Under the pieces are notes generated by a model. That model ran no database searches. It was not told the DNA's origin and was given only the letters and a program-made list of their open reading frames with translations. This document shows positions 7,729 to 17,436 of a DNA stretch of 55,240 nucleotides, piece by piece. Every line of letters begins with the position of its first letter. Within the stretch, counting starts at the first letter, position 1. The position numbers and the translations under genes were made by a program. This DNA is from a bacterium 1XD21-70 (lineage in GTDB: Bacteria; Bacillota; Clostridia; Lachnospirales; Lachnospiraceae). Location: NCBI GenBank assembly GCA_003669055.1, contig RAYB01000036.1, positions 1 to 55,240 of the forward strand, in the 5' to 3' direction.

Positions 7729-9060
7729 ATGGAATTTTTGACAGGTGTAAGGGAAAAGGAAACCGTGGGAATCCGTGAGATTCTGGAAGGGGATTATGAG
7801 GGGAAGAACGTAAAATTATATGGGGCGGTACACAACATCCGCAAGATGGGCGATGTGGCATTTGTGATACTGCGCAAGCCGGAGGGGCTGGTACAGTGCG
7901 TATATGAGGAGGGAAAGAGCAGTTTTTGCTTAAAAGACCTGAAAGAGGAGTCGGCGGTGGAGGTGTCCGGGGTGGTGGCTAAGGAGGAACGTGCCCCCCA
8001 TGGGTTTGAACTGCGCCTGTCGGCGGTGAAGGTTTTGTCAAAACCTGCCGAGCCACTTCCCCTTGCTGTCCATAAATGGAAGATGGGCACATCCCTAGAG
8101 GCCAAGCTGGCGCTGCGCCCTATCGCCCTGCGCAATGTGCGGGAACGGGCGAAATTCAAGCTTCAGGAGGGGCTTGTGAGAGGCTTTTGCGAGTTTTTGT
8201 CCAGCCAGGGGTTTACACAGATCCACACTCCTAAGATTGTGTCCCGCGGCGCGGAGGGCGGTGCAAACGTCTTTAAGTTCAACTACTTCGGCAAGCGTGC
8301 GGAGCTGGGGCAGAGCCCGCAGTTTTACAAACAGACCATGGTCGGGGTATTTGACCGGGTTTTTGAGGTGGCACCGGTATTCCGGGCGGAAAAACACAAT
8401 ACGACCCGCCACCTGAACGAATATATCAGCCTTGATTTTGAGATGGGCTATATTGACGGCTTTGAGGATGTGATGGCCATGGAGGCTGGTTTTTTGCAAT
8501 ACACCATGGGGCTTTTGCAAAGGGAATACCAAAAGGAACTAAAGATATTGGAGGTGGCTCTGCCGGAGGTCGGGCGGATCCCCCAGGTTCGCTTTGACAA
8601 GGCGAAGGAATTGGTTTCAGAAAAATATGGCCGGAAGATCCGCAACCCCTTTGACTTAGAGCCGGAGGAGGAGAGCCTCATAGGCCGTTATTTTAAGGAA
8701 GAATATGGCAGTGATTTTGTCTTTGTCACACATTACCCTTCCAAAAAACGGCCCTTCTATGCCATGGACGATCCAAAGGACAGCCGTTTCACCTTAAGCT
8801 TTGACCTGCTTTATAAAGGGTTGGAGGTCACTACGGGCGGGCAGCGTATCCACGATTATGCCACGATCCTGGAGAAGATGGCGAAACGCGGCATGGATCC
8901 GGAGGATATCAGGGATTACCTGATGATTTTCCAATACGGCATGCCGCCCCATGGCGGGCTTGGCATCGGGCTGGAGCGGCTGACCATGCGGCTTTTGGAC
9001 GAACAGAATGTGCGGGAAGCCGCGTTGTTTCCAAGGGATGTAACCAGGCTGACGCCATGA
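7729..9060 (+). CDS. aspS: Aspartyl-tRNA synthetase, short archaeal-type (probably non-discriminating)
   Basis: A 443-residue class II synthetase, much shorter than the usual bacterial AspRS (about 590) and lacking its GAD insertion domain, so it belongs to the archaeal-type AspRS2 group. An N-terminal OB-fold anticodon domain (residues 1-105) precedes the catalytic core, with motif 2 near 217-240 ([15 protein letters not shown]) and motif 3 near the end ([14 protein letters not shown]). It attaches Asp to tRNA. Placed behind an Asn-type T-box and directly before gatCAB, it probably charges tRNA(Asn) with Asp for amidation. Start chosen at 7729 because GGAGG precedes it by six bases. Discrimination between tRNA(Asp) and tRNA(Asn) cannot be read with certainty. 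Confidence 0.9.
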   Translation: MEFLTGVREKETVGIREILEGDYEGKNVKLYGAVHNIRKMGDVAFVILRKPEGLVQCVYEEGKSSFCLKDLKEESAVEVSGVVAKEERAPHGFELRLSAVKVLSKPAEPLPLAVHKWKMGTSLEAKLALRPIALRNVRERAKFKLQEGLVRGFCEFLSSQGFTQIHTPKIVSRGAEGGANVFKFNYFGKRAELGQSPQFYKQTMVGVFDRVFEVAPVFRAEKHNTTRHLNEYISLDFEMGYIDGFEDVMAMEAGFLQYTMGLLQREYQKELKILEVALPEVGRIPQVRFDKAKELVSEKYGRKIRNPFDLEPEEESLIGRYFKEEYGSDFVFVTHYPSKKRPFYAMDDPKDSRFTLSFDLLYKGLEVTTGGQRIHDYATILEKMAKRGMDPEDIRDYLMIFQYGMPPHGGLGIGLERLTMRLLDEQNVREAALFPRDVTRLTP

Positions 9061-9076
9061 CGGAAAGGAGATTAAA

Positions 9077-9370
9077 ATGGCAAACGTGATTACGGATGAG
9101 ACCATCGAATATGTAGGCATCCTGGCAAAGCTGGAACTTTCCCGGGAGGAGAAGGAGGCAGCCAAGCAAGATATGGGGAGGATGCTGGACTATATTGATA
9201 AGCTGAATGAACTGGATACCAGCGGCGTGGAGCCGATGTCCCACGTGATTTTGGCAGACAATGTGTTCCGGGAGGACGTGGTGGTAAACGGCGATGCGCG
9301 GGAAGGCATGCTAAAAAATGCACCAAAACAGAAGGACGGGGCATTTATGGTGCCGAAAACCGTGGAGTGA
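9077..9370 (+). CDS. gatC: Asp/Glu-tRNA amidotransferase subunit C
   Basis: A 97-residue protein with the GatC pattern: an N-terminal helix pair ([37 protein letters not shown]), then the extended VFREDVV segment and a C-terminal FMVPKTVE that wraps around GatA. It stabilises the GatA-GatB complex that converts Asp-tRNA(Asn) and Glu-tRNA(Gln) to the amides. It begins 16 bases after aspS with GGAAAGGAG upstream and ends 13 bases before gatA, so the four genes form one operon under the T-box. Confidence 0.95.
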   Translation: MANVITDETIEYVGILAKLELSREEKEAAKQDMGRMLDYIDKLNELDTSGVEPMSHVILADNVFREDVVVNGDAREGMLKNAPKQKDGAFMVPKTVE

Positions 9371-9383
9371 CAGGGAGGGGACA

Positions 9384-10880
9384 ATGGATATTCTGGAGAT
9401 GTCTGCCGTGGAATTAGGCAGAAAGATCAAAGCGAGGGAGATAGGCGCCTTGGAGGCGGCAGAGGCTGCCCTGGCGCAGATCCGGGCGCTAGAGCCGGTG
9501 TTAAACTGTTATGTGGCGGTGGATGAGGAAGGGGCAAGGAGGCAGGCGGCCGAGGTGCAGAAGAAAATTGACGGCGGCATGCAGTGCGGCCCGCTGGCAG
9601 GGGTGCCGATGGCGGTGAAGGACAATATGTGCCTGGAAGGCATGCCGGCCACCTGCAGTTCCAAAATCCTGGAAAATTTCGTGCCGCCCTATACGGCAGA
9701 GGCAGTGAAGAAGCTGGTGGAAGGCGGGGCTGTGGTGCTGGGGAAGACCAACATGGATGAATTCGCTATGGGCAGCACTACCGAGACCTCGGCCTTCGGG
9801 GTGACAAAAAATCCTTGGGATCCGGAACGTGTGCCCGGCGGTTCCTCGGGCGGTTCCTGCGCGGCGGTGGCGGCCAACGAATGCTTTTATGCCCTTGGCT
9901 CGGACACCGGGGGCTCGATCCGCCAGCCCAGTTCGTTTTGCGGCGTGGCCGGGATCAAGCCGACTTACGGCACGGTTTCCCGGTATGGGCTGATTGCCTA
10001 TGGCTCTTCCTTAGACCAGATCGGGCCGATAGCACGCAGTGTGGGGGACTGTGCCGCAGTCCTGGAGGAGATTGCATTTCACGATGCAAAGGACAGCACT
10101 TCGGTTCGGCGCCGGGATTGTGATTTCACCTCGGCGCTGGTTGATGACGTGAAGGGGATGCGGATCGGCATCCCCCAAGATTATCTGGGCGAAGGGCTGG
10201 ATGATGAAGTGAGGTCGGCGGTACTGGCGGCCGCAAAGGCATTGGAGGAAAAGGGGGCGGTGGTGGAGGAGTTCGGCTTAAGCCTGGTGGAGTATGCGAT
10301 CCCTGCCTACTACGTGATTGCCTCCGCGGAGGCCAGTTCCAACCTGTCCCGGTTTGACGGTGTCAAATACGGCTACCGGGCCAAGGGATACGAAGGCCTG
10401 CACGGCATGTACAAGAAGAGCCGTTCGGAAGGGTTCGGAGAGGAAGTAAAGCGGAGGATTATGCTCGGGTCGTTTGTGCTCAGCAGCGGATATTATGACG
10501 CATATTACTTAAAGGCACTCCGCACCAAGGCACTGGTCAAGCAGGCATTTGACAAGGCGTTTGCAGGATATGATGTGATCCTTGGCCCGGCGGCGCCATC
10601 GACGGCTCCGAGGCTGGGGGAACTTTTAAGCGACCCGCTGAAAATGTACCTGGGCGATATTTATACCATTGCCGCCAACCTAGCAGGGCTGCCGGCGATG
10701 AGCGTGCCGTGCGGGCGTGATTCCAAAGGGCTGCCCATCGGCCTTCAGCTGATCGGGGATTGCTTTAAAGAGAAAAATATCATTCGGGCCGGCTATGCCT
10801 ATGAGTGTACCCGCAATTACGAGATGCCGGGTTTGGCTAAGCGGCAGGCGGCGGAGCCTGGCCGATGGGAGGTGAGGTAA
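9384..10880 (+). CDS. gatA: Asp/Glu-tRNA amidotransferase subunit A
   Basis: A 498-residue amidase-signature enzyme. The Ser-cisSer-Lys triad is visible: Lys in MAVKDNM (about residue 78), cis-Ser in PGGSSGGSCAAV and nucleophile Ser in SDTGGSIRQPSSFCG. GatA hydrolyses glutamine and passes ammonia to GatB. The length is normal for the family (about 485-500). The ATG at 9384 follows AGGGAGGGG; the upstream extension of the frame overlaps gatC and lacks a ribosome site. gatB starts two bases after the stop, indicating tight translational coupling. Confidence 0.96.
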   Translation: MDILEMSAVELGRKIKAREIGALEAAEAALAQIRALEPVLNCYVAVDEEGARRQAAEVQKKIDGGMQCGPLAGVPMAVKDNMCLEGMPATCSSKILENFVPPYTAEAVKKLVEGGAVVLGKTNMDEFAMGSTTETSAFGVTKNPWDPERVPGGSSGGSCAAVAANECFYALGSDTGGSIRQPSSFCGVAGIKPTYGTVSRYGLIAYGSSLDQIGPIARSVGDCAAVLEEIAFHDAKDSTSVRRRDCDFTSALVDDVKGMRIGIPQDYLGEGLDDEVRSAVLAAAKALEEKGAVVEEFGLSLVEYAIPAYYVIASAEASSNLSRFDGVKYGYRAKGYEGLHGMYKKSRSEGFGEEVKRRIMLGSFVLSSGYYDAYYLKALRTKALVKQAFDKAFAGYDVILGPAAPSTAPRLGELLSDPLKMYLGDIYTIAANLAGLPAMSVPCGRDSKGLPIGLQLIGDCFKEKNIIRAGYAYECTRNYEMPGLAKRQAAEPGRWEVR

Positions 10881-10881
10881 G

Positions 10882-12318
10882 ATGGGAAAACAGTATGAGA
10901 CAGTCATCGGCCTGGAAGTCCATGTGGAACTGGCCACCAAAACCAAGATTTTCTGCGGCTGCTCCACGGAATTTGGCGGAGCCCCCAACACCCATGCCTG
11001 CCCGGTCTGCACCGGCATGCCGGGGGCGCTGCCTGTACTCAACAGGCAGGTTGTGGAGTATGCGCTGGCGGTGGGGCTGGCTACCAACTGCGCGGTTAAC
11101 CAGTACTGCAAATTTGACCGTAAGAATTATTTTTACCCTGACAACCCGCAGAACTATCAGATTTCCCAGCTATATCTGCCGATCTGCCATGACGGCTGGA
11201 TAGAGATCGAGACGGCGGCAGGCAAAAAGAAGGTCGGCATCCATGAGATCCATATGGAGGAAGATGCCGGTAAGCTGATCCACGATGAGTGGGAGGACTG
11301 CTCCCTGGTGGATTATAACCGCAGCGGCGTGCCGCTGATTGAGATCGTGTCCGAGCCGGATATGCGCAGTGCCGGGGAGGTGATCGCCTACTTGGAAAAA
11401 CTGCGCCTGATCATCCAGTATCTCGGTGCTTCCGACTGCAGGCTTCAGGAGGGCTCCATGCGTGCCGACGTGAACCTTTCGGTGCGGGAGGCCGGGGCCA
11501 AGGAATTCGGAACCCGCACGGAGATGAAGAATTTAAACTCATTCAAGGCAATTTCCCGGGCCATCGAAGGGGAGAGGATCCGCCAGATCGAACGGATCGA
11601 GGAGGGCAGGAAGGTAATCCAGGAAACCAGGCGGTGGGATGATAATAAGGAAGCTTCCTATGCCATGCGTTCAAAGGAGGATGCCCAGGATTACCGTTAC
11701 TTCCCGGATCCGGACCTGATGCCGGTGGTAATCAGTGATGAATGGATCGCCCGGGTGAAGGCAAGGCAGCCGGAACTAAGGACCGAGAAGCTGGCCCGCT
11801 ACCAGTCAGAATACCGGCTGCCGCAGTATGACGCCGAGATCCTTACTGCATCCAAGCATCTGGCTGATATTTTCGAGGAGACGGTGGCGCTCTGCGGCAG
11901 GCCGAAGGAGGTATCCAACTGGCTGATGACCGATGCCATGCGCCTCTTGAAGGAACATGGCCAGGAGCCGGAGGAACTCGGCTTTGCCCCCCAAAACCTG
12001 GCAAAGCTGGTGGAACTGGTGGAACAAAACGTAATAAACCGTACCGTTGCCCGCGGGGTGTTTGAGGCTGTGTTTACGGAAAATGTGGATCCATTGCAAT
12101 ACGTGGAGGAAAAGGGTCTGAAGGTGGTCAGCGACGAGGGGCAGCTGCGCCAGGTGGTCGAAGGGATCCTAAGGGAGAACCCACAGTCCGTGGCCGACTA
12201 TAAAGCCGGGAAGCAGAAAGCGATGGGATTTATCGTGGGGCAGGCTATGAGGGCGATGAAAGGGAAGGCAGACCCGGCACTGGTGAATGCACTGGTGAAG
12301 GAAATGCTTCTATTATAA
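10882..12318 (+). CDS. gatB: Asp/Glu-tRNA amidotransferase subunit B
   Basis: A 478-residue GatB with the N-terminal YETVIGLEVHVEL signature, paired Cys of the zinc site (FCGCSTEF, HACPVCTGMPG), the kinase-like core (EIHMEEDAGKLIHD, SGVPLIEIVSEPD) and the C-terminal helical and YqeY-like tail (VADYKAGKQKAMGFIVGQAMRAMKGKADP) that recognises the tRNA. It activates the Asp or Glu side chain on the misacylated tRNA with ATP and amidates it with ammonia channelled from GatA. It is the last gene of the T-box-controlled operon; the next gene has its own promoter. Confidence 0.96.
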   Translation: MGKQYETVIGLEVHVELATKTKIFCGCSTEFGGAPNTHACPVCTGMPGALPVLNRQVVEYALAVGLATNCAVNQYCKFDRKNYFYPDNPQNYQISQLYLPICHDGWIEIETAAGKKKVGIHEIHMEEDAGKLIHDEWEDCSLVDYNRSGVPLIEIVSEPDMRSAGEVIAYLEKLRLIIQYLGASDCRLQEGSMRADVNLSVREAGAKEFGTRTEMKNLNSFKAISRAIEGERIRQIERIEEGRKVIQETRRWDDNKEASYAMRSKEDAQDYRYFPDPDLMPVVISDEWIARVKARQPELRTEKLARYQSEYRLPQYDAEILTASKHLADIFEETVALCGRPKEVSNWLMTDAMRLLKEHGQEPEELGFAPQNLAKLVELVEQNVINRTVARGVFEAVFTENVDPLQYVEEKGLKVVSDEGQLRQVVEGILRENPQSVADYKAGKQKAMGFIVGQAMRAMKGKADPALVNALVKEMLLL

Positions 12319-12348
12319 AGAAGGGAAAGAAGAATAAGCGAAAATGGA

Positions 12349-12377
12349 TTGTAAAGATCAGGGTTTTCGTGTAGAAT
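12349..12377 (+). promoter_or_regulatory. Promoter of the aminotransferase gene
   Basis: TTGTAA (12349-12354), a 17-base spacer and TAGAAT (12372-12377), located 44 bases before the ATG at 12421. Confidence 0.7.
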
Positions 12378-12420
12378 AAATAACAATTCACAAAAATTGG
12401 GCTATAAGGAGGAATCGGAT

Positions 12421-13725
12421 ATGCAGCCATATGCCGAGATGAGCAATGAAGAGTTACATGCGCTGAAAAAGCAGCTATCGGTTAGGTACCGTGATTTCCA
12501 GGGGAAGGATTTGAGGTTAGATATGTCCAGGGGGAAGCCAAGCGTGGATCAGCTGGATCTTTCGATGGGGATGATGGATGTGCTGAGCAGTGACGATGAC
12601 CTGACCTGTGACGACGGCACGGACTGCCGGAACTACGGCGTGCTGACGGGCATTGGGGAGGCGAAGGAACTGATCGGGGATATGATGGAAGTGTCCCCGG
12701 ACAATATTATTATCTACGGCAATTCCAGCCTGAACGTAATGTTTGATACCGTGTCGCGCTCCATGACCCACGGAGTGATGGGGTGCACGCCCTGGTGCAA
12801 GCTGGACAAGGTGAAATTTTTGTGCCCTGTGCCCGGCTATGACCGCCATTTTGCGATCACCGAATACTTCGGCATAGAGATGATCAGCGTGCCCCTGACC
12901 GGGGAAGGGCCGGACATGGATATTGTGGAAAAGCTGGTGGCCGGGGACGAAAGCATCAAGGGGATCTGGTGCGTCCCCAAATATTCCAACCCCACCGGCA
13001 ACAGCTATTCTGACGTGACCGTCCGCCGTTTTGCCCGCTTAAAGCCGGCGGCGCCGGATTTCAGGATCTATTGGGACAACGCTTATGGGATCCACCACCT
13101 GTATGATTACGACCAAGATCACCTGATCGAAATCCTGGCAGAGTGCAAACGTGCCGGGAACCCAGACCTGGTCTACAAGTTTTCTTCCACATCCAAGATC
13201 AGTTTCCCCGGCTCCGGCATCGCTGCCATTGCCACCTCCCGCAATAACCTGGAGGATATCGAGAAACAGCTGCGTTTCCAGACGATCGGCCACGACAAGG
13301 TGAACCAGCTGCGCCATGTCCGCTTCTTTGGCGGTATCCATGGCATGGTGGAGCATATGCGGCTCCACGCCGACATCATGCGCCCCAAGTTTGAGGCCGT
13401 CACCGGCACCCTGGAGAGGGAACTGGACGGCCTGGGCATCGCTAAGTGGACGAGCCCCAAAGGAGGTTATTTCATCTCCTTTGATGCCATGGACGGCTGC
13501 GCCAAGGAGATTGTGGCCCGCTGCAAAAAGGCCGGGCTGATCATGACAGGTGCGGGCGCCACCTACCCTTACGGGAAGGATCCCCATGACAGCAATATCC
13601 GCATTGCCCCCTCGTATCCGCCGCTGGAGGACCTGACCCTGGCGATGGAACTGTTTGCACTGTGCGTCAAGATTGTCAGCATCAATAAAATCCTGGCTGA
13701 CAGGAAGACAAACGGGGAGGGATAA
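12421..13725 (+). CDS. PLP-dependent aminotransferase, aspartate aminotransferase subgroup Ic type
   Basis: A 434-residue fold-type I aminotransferase of the Aminotran_MocR/AspAT-Ic kind (similar to Corynebacterium AspT) without the DNA-binding domain of MocR regulators. Visible marks are DMSRGKPSVDQLDLS at the N-terminus, a CVPKYSNPTGNSYSD substrate/cofactor block, YWDNAYGIHHLYD, the PLP-lysine region FSSTSKISFPGSGIAAIA and a C-terminal NIRIAPSYPPLEDL with the carboxylate-binding Arg. It probably interconverts aspartate and oxaloacetate, supplying aspartate next to the Asp-tRNA genes, though substrate range is inferred. The start follows AAGGAGG by eight bases; a terminator follows the stop. 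Confidence 0.85.
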   Translation: MQPYAEMSNEELHALKKQLSVRYRDFQGKDLRLDMSRGKPSVDQLDLSMGMMDVLSSDDDLTCDDGTDCRNYGVLTGIGEAKELIGDMMEVSPDNIIIYGNSSLNVMFDTVSRSMTHGVMGCTPWCKLDKVKFLCPVPGYDRHFAITEYFGIEMISVPLTGEGPDMDIVEKLVAGDESIKGIWCVPKYSNPTGNSYSDVTVRRFARLKPAAPDFRIYWDNAYGIHHLYDYDQDHLIEILAECKRAGNPDLVYKFSSTSKISFPGSGIAAIATSRNNLEDIEKQLRFQTIGHDKVNQLRHVRFFGGIHGMVEHMRLHADIMRPKFEAVTGTLERELDGLGIAKWTSPKGGYFISFDAMDGCAKEIVARCKKAGLIMTGAGATYPYGKDPHDSNIRIAPSYPPLEDLTLAMELFALCVKIVSINKILADRKTNGEG

Positions 13726-13731
13726 GAGACG

Positions 13732-13768
13732 AAAAAGCCCTGGGTTAGAAGAAAACCCAGGGCTTTTT
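13732..13768 (+). terminator. Intrinsic terminator after the aminotransferase
   Basis: AAAAAGCCCTGGGTT pairs with AACCCAGGGCTTTTT around a short loop. The A-run and T-run make it bidirectional, so it also serves the convergent DUF805 gene. Confidence 0.9.
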
Positions 13769-13803
13769 GGACGTGCGCCCGGCGGAGCACGCTTTTTTCT
13801 TGT

Positions 13804-14373
13804 TCAGCCGGGGGGAAACGGCGCTGGCTTCCCATAGGCATTTTCCCCAGGGTCGGACTGGCACAGCACACATTTAAGATTCAGGACGGCAAAGCCGGTG
13901 CCCGCCAGGAGCAAAAGGATGCTAAAAAATCCAAACCAGAGAAGACGGGCCATGGCGATATCGGCATCCGCGGTAACCATATAACCTCCTGAGAACACAA
14001 AACCTATTATGGTTAAGCTGCCAACCAGGGTTCCCAGAACAATAAAAACCACCCCCAGCCCGTTAAAAAGGATTGCCTTCCACCCGGCCTTTCCGGAGTC
14101 GTGGTACCTGCGCATAGTTGCGGACAGGAGCGGGAAAAAGGCCGCAGCGTTCCACAAGGCTATGGCATATGCCAGGGTTTGGGATATCTGTTTGCCATAA
14201 GAATACCTGGAAAAAAGGGTCAGGAAAAGAGCCGCTTTCCGGATGGAAAAAAGGCCTGCATTAACGGCCAGGATTCCTGCCCATGCCCACCCGTAGCCTT
14301 CCCTGGAAAGCCTTCCCTGCCAGCGGAAAGAATTTTTAAACAGGTCATCCATTGCATAAATAATATTCTTCAT
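13804..14373 (-). CDS. DUF805 family membrane protein
   Basis: A 189-residue protein with four predicted membrane helices. The DUF805 hallmark RRYHDSGKAGW is present at about residues 87-97, after a WQGRLSREGYGWAW N-terminal block. A Cys pair (CVLCQSDPGENAYG) near the end resembles a short zinc-binding or processing motif; proline-rich residues follow. Function of the family is unknown. A TATAAT lies only six bases before the start codon (14385-14380), so the transcript may have almost no leader, with GGAG in between. It is transcribed toward the aminotransferase and shares its terminator. Confidence 0.8.
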   Translation of the reverse strand: MKNIIYAMDDLFKNSFRWQGRLSREGYGWAWAGILAVNAGLFSIRKAALFLTLFSRYSYGKQISQTLAYAIALWNAAAFFPLLSATMRRYHDSGKAGWKAILFNGLGVVFIVLGTLVGSLTIIGFVFSGGYMVTADADIAMARLLWFGFFSILLLLAGTGFAVLNLKCVLCQSDPGENAYGKPAPFPPG

Positions 14374-14420
14374 GGCTCCATTATATCAGATTTTATGCAA
14401 AACCACAAATTGAACTTTTC

Positions 14421-14449
14421 TTTACATTTTCCCTTTCCTGCCCTATAAT
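14421..14449 (+). promoter_or_regulatory. Promoter of the YfhO-like gene
   Basis: TTTACA (14421-14426), a 17-base spacer and TATAAT (14444-14449). A short CCCCT/AGGGG hairpin follows in the leader, just before the AAGGAG ribosome site. Confidence 0.7.
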
Positions 14450-14534
14450 AGGAAAGGAATCGGATGAATCGTACCCTTAGTGGACAAAACCGTGTGTCCC
14501 CTTGTCCACAGGGGGTAAGCAAGGAGAAAGCGGA

Positions 14535-17384
14535 ATGGCGCGAGAGGACATTAACCGGATTACGAGAGAACTAGAGGATTTACTTATGGATAAAAAAACG
14601 ACGGTTCCCGGCTGGGAAAGCGGGGAAGGAAAGGGGCACCTGGCAAAGGGGCAGCAGGAAGCAGGAGAAGGGCAGGCAGAAGGCAGGCTAGCAGGAGAGG
14701 GGCAGGCCCTGATAGCCCGGGATGGGATGACGGAAGAAGAGAAGACAGAAGAAGAGGAGCAGATGGTACAAATGCTGTCCGGGGAGGAGTGGGAAGAGGA
14801 AGAGACGGAAGAAGAGTGGGAGGAGTGGGGGCAAGAGGAAGAGGAGGAAACCGCAGGCAGAAGATCCCGGAGGCGGGAAGGCACGGCGCAGCCATGGAGC
14901 CTGGTACGCCCGGGTGACAGCCTGGTGGTTGCTTTTTTTGCGCCGGTCGTCATTATGCTGATTATCTTTGCCCAGCGGGGGATCTATCCCTTTGGGGAGG
15001 AATCCTTTCTGCGGACGGATATGTATCACCAGTATGCCCCGTTTTTTTCGGAGTTCCGCCACAAGTTAGCGAACGGGGAGAGCCTGCTTTATAGCTGGAA
15101 TGTGGGGATGGGGGTGAATTTTTCTGCCCTTTATGCGTATTACCTGGCAAGTCCGCTGAACTGGTTTTTGTTTTTCTGCCCGGCAGGCCTGGTGATTGAG
15201 TTTATGACTTATATGATCGTGGCAAAGACCGGGCTGTGCGGGCTTTCCATGACATATTATTTAAGGAAGCATTGCCGGACCAGTGATTTTGGCACAGCGT
15301 TCTTTGGCGTTTTCTATGCCCTTTCCGGATATATGGCGGCATACAGCTGGAACATCATGTGGCTGGACTGCATAATCTTGTTTCCGCTGATTATGCTTGG
15401 GTTAGAACGTCTGGTGCGGGAGGGGAAAGGGGGCTGGTATTGCCTGGCCCTGGGGCTTTCGATCCTTTCCAATTATTATATTTCCATTATGACCTGCATT
15501 TTTATGGTGCTGTACTTTGCCGCGCTTTTGGTGCTGGAAAAGGAGATGGCCTGGAAGAAGATTCTGGGCAGGTGCTTCCTGTTCGCCTTCTATTCGCTGT
15601 TGGCGGGCGGCCTGGCAGCAGTGGTGCTCTTGCCGGAGATGTATGCGCTGATGATGACAGCGTCGGCAAAGTTTAAGTTCCCGGAACTGCAAGACCCTTA
15701 TTTTTCTATCATTGACATGATTGCGCGCCACATCGGCAATGTGGAATCGGAGATTGGCCTTGACCACTGGCCTAACATTTATTGCGGGGTGGCAGTCCTG
15801 ATGTTTCTCCCGCTCTATATGGCAGCCAGGCGGATATCAGGGAAGGAGAAGGCGGTTTACAGTGTTATGCTGCTGCTGTTCTTTGCCAGTTTTTCAGTCA
15901 ATATATTGAATTTTATCTGGCATGGGTTTCATTTCCCCAACAGCCTGCCCTGCCGCCAGTCCTACATTTATATCTTCCTGGTGCTTGTGATGTGCTGCAA
16001 GGCGTACCTGCACCTGCCGGAGACACCCTGGCGGCATGTGCTGCTGGCATTCTGGGGGGCAGTCGGGTTTGTGGTGCTGGCACAGAAGCTGGTGATGGAG
16101 AAACATTTCCATTTTTCCGTATACTATGTGGCTCTTATGTACCTGGCCTTGTATTTGTGGGTTCTGTGGCTCTATTATAAGGGGGCGCGTTACCAGAACC
16201 GGGCGGTTCTGTGCGCTTTGGCTCTGGTTTCGATCGAAGCGGCGGTCAATATGACGGTCACCAGTGTCACGACCACCAGCCGGACGGCATATGTGAGGGA
16301 TAATGAAGATGTGAAGGCGCTGGCGGAGCAGGTGCTTTTGTCTTCCGGCAGAGACGGGTTCTTCCGGCTGGAGAAGGTGACGCGCAAGACGAAAAACGAT
16401 GGGGCGTGGATGAATTTTCCCTCAGTGTCCCTGTTTTCTTCCACGGCCAATGCGGATTTGACGAAGCTGTTTAAGAAGCTGGGCTGTGAGAGTTCGACGA
16501 ATGCCTACAGCATCACCGGGAGCACGCCGCTTGTGGACATGCTGTTTGCGGTAAAGTACGGGATTTATTCGGAGGAGCCGGTGGATACGGGCATGCGTGA
16601 GTTCGTGGCCAGGGAAAATGATACGGTGCTGTATGAGAATCGGTATACCCTGCCGTTAGGGTTCTTTGTGCCTGCCGGCTTTGAGGAGGGCTGGGACAGG
16701 GAACTGGGAAACCCGGCAGATGTCCAGAACAGCCTGGCAGCATGCCTGGGGGCGGAGCCCGTGCTGGTGATGGAATTAGATGTGGCACAGTCCGGGAAGG
16801 AGCTTTCCTTTACCCCCCAGGAAAGCGGCGAGTATTATGCCTATGTCGGGGACAGCAAGATGGAGAAGGTGACGGCAGAGACCTGGAGGGGGAGTAAGAC
16901 GTACAACCATGTGGACAGGGGATACCTGCTGGAACTGGGGTATTGCACCGCACAGGACAAGGTTACTTTGACGGCGGAAAAAAGCCAGGATGCTGTCTGG
17001 GCAGATATTTACCGTTTCTCGGAGACAGGCCTGGCACAGGCCTGTGAAAAACTTTCGGCTGTGCCATGGAGGCTGAGCAGCTGGGAGCAGACCCGGCTGG
17101 AGGGGGAGGTATCGGCAACGGAGGAGGGAACCCTCTTGACGACCATCCCCTATGACGAAGGCTGGAAGGTAACGGTGGACGGGGAGGCGGTGCCTGCAGA
17201 AAAATGCCTGGATGCGTTTATCGGCGTGCCATTAGGGCAGGGGGAGCATACCATTGTGATGGCATACCGCCCCAAAGGACTTACGGAAGGCGCATGGGTT
17301 ACGGCCGGGTGCGTTCTGCTGCTGGCAGTGCTGGAAACCTGCCGCCGGTTTGGGAGGCCAAAGAGGAAAGAGGCCGAAGGATAA
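14535..17384 (+). CDS. YfhO family polytopic membrane protein with acidic N-terminal extension
   Basis: A 949-residue protein. Residues 1-125 are hydrophilic and extraordinarily Glu-rich (stretches such as EEWEEEETEEEWEEW), followed by a basic patch (RRSRRREG) and then a YfhO/GT-C-like membrane domain: a first helix (VVAFFAPVVIMLIIFAQRGI), the conserved loop FLRTDMYHQYAPFFSEFRHKL, and about a dozen helices to residue 560. An extracytoplasmic beta-rich domain follows, then a last helix (VTAGCVLLLAVLETCRRF). YfhO proteins are linked to lipoteichoic acid or other surface glycosylation; the DMYHQYAPF acidic loop fits GT-C glycosyltransferases. Start at 14535 by its AAGGAG site. The acidic head is not typical of the family. 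Confidence 0.85.
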   Translation: MAREDINRITRELEDLLMDKKTTVPGWESGEGKGHLAKGQQEAGEGQAEGRLAGEGQALIARDGMTEEEKTEEEEQMVQMLSGEEWEEEETEEEWEEWGQEEEEETAGRRSRRREGTAQPWSLVRPGDSLVVAFFAPVVIMLIIFAQRGIYPFGEESFLRTDMYHQYAPFFSEFRHKLANGESLLYSWNVGMGVNFSALYAYYLASPLNWFLFFCPAGLVIEFMTYMIVAKTGLCGLSMTYYLRKHCRTSDFGTAFFGVFYALSGYMAAYSWNIMWLDCIILFPLIMLGLERLVREGKGGWYCLALGLSILSNYYISIMTCIFMVLYFAALLVLEKEMAWKKILGRCFLFAFYSLLAGGLAAVVLLPEMYALMMTASAKFKFPELQDPYFSIIDMIARHIGNVESEIGLDHWPNIYCGVAVLMFLPLYMAARRISGKEKAVYSVMLLLFFASFSVNILNFIWHGFHFPNSLPCRQSYIYIFLVLVMCCKAYLHLPETPWRHVLLAFWGAVGFVVLAQKLVMEKHFHFSVYYVALMYLALYLWVLWLYYKGARYQNRAVLCALALVSIEAAVNMTVTSVTTTSRTAYVRDNEDVKALAEQVLLSSGRDGFFRLEKVTRKTKNDGAWMNFPSVSLFSSTANADLTKLFKKLGCESSTNAYSITGSTPLVDMLFAVKYGIYSEEPVDTGMREFVARENDTVLYENRYTLPLGFFVPAGFEEGWDRELGNPADVQNSLAACLGAEPVLVMELDVAQSGKELSFTPQESGEYYAYVGDSKMEKVTAETWRGSKTYNHVDRGYLLELGYCTAQDKVTLTAEKSQDAVWADIYRFSETGLAQACEKLSAVPWRLSSWEQTRLEGEVSATEEGTLLTTIPYDEGWKVTVDGEAVPAEKCLDAFIGVPLGQGEHTIVMAYRPKGLTEGAWVTAGCVLLLAVLETCRRFGRPKRKEAEG

Positions 17385-17436
17385 AATAAACGGGAATAAC
17401 AGAGGACAGGAAAAGAGATGAAGGAGAGATCATGAC

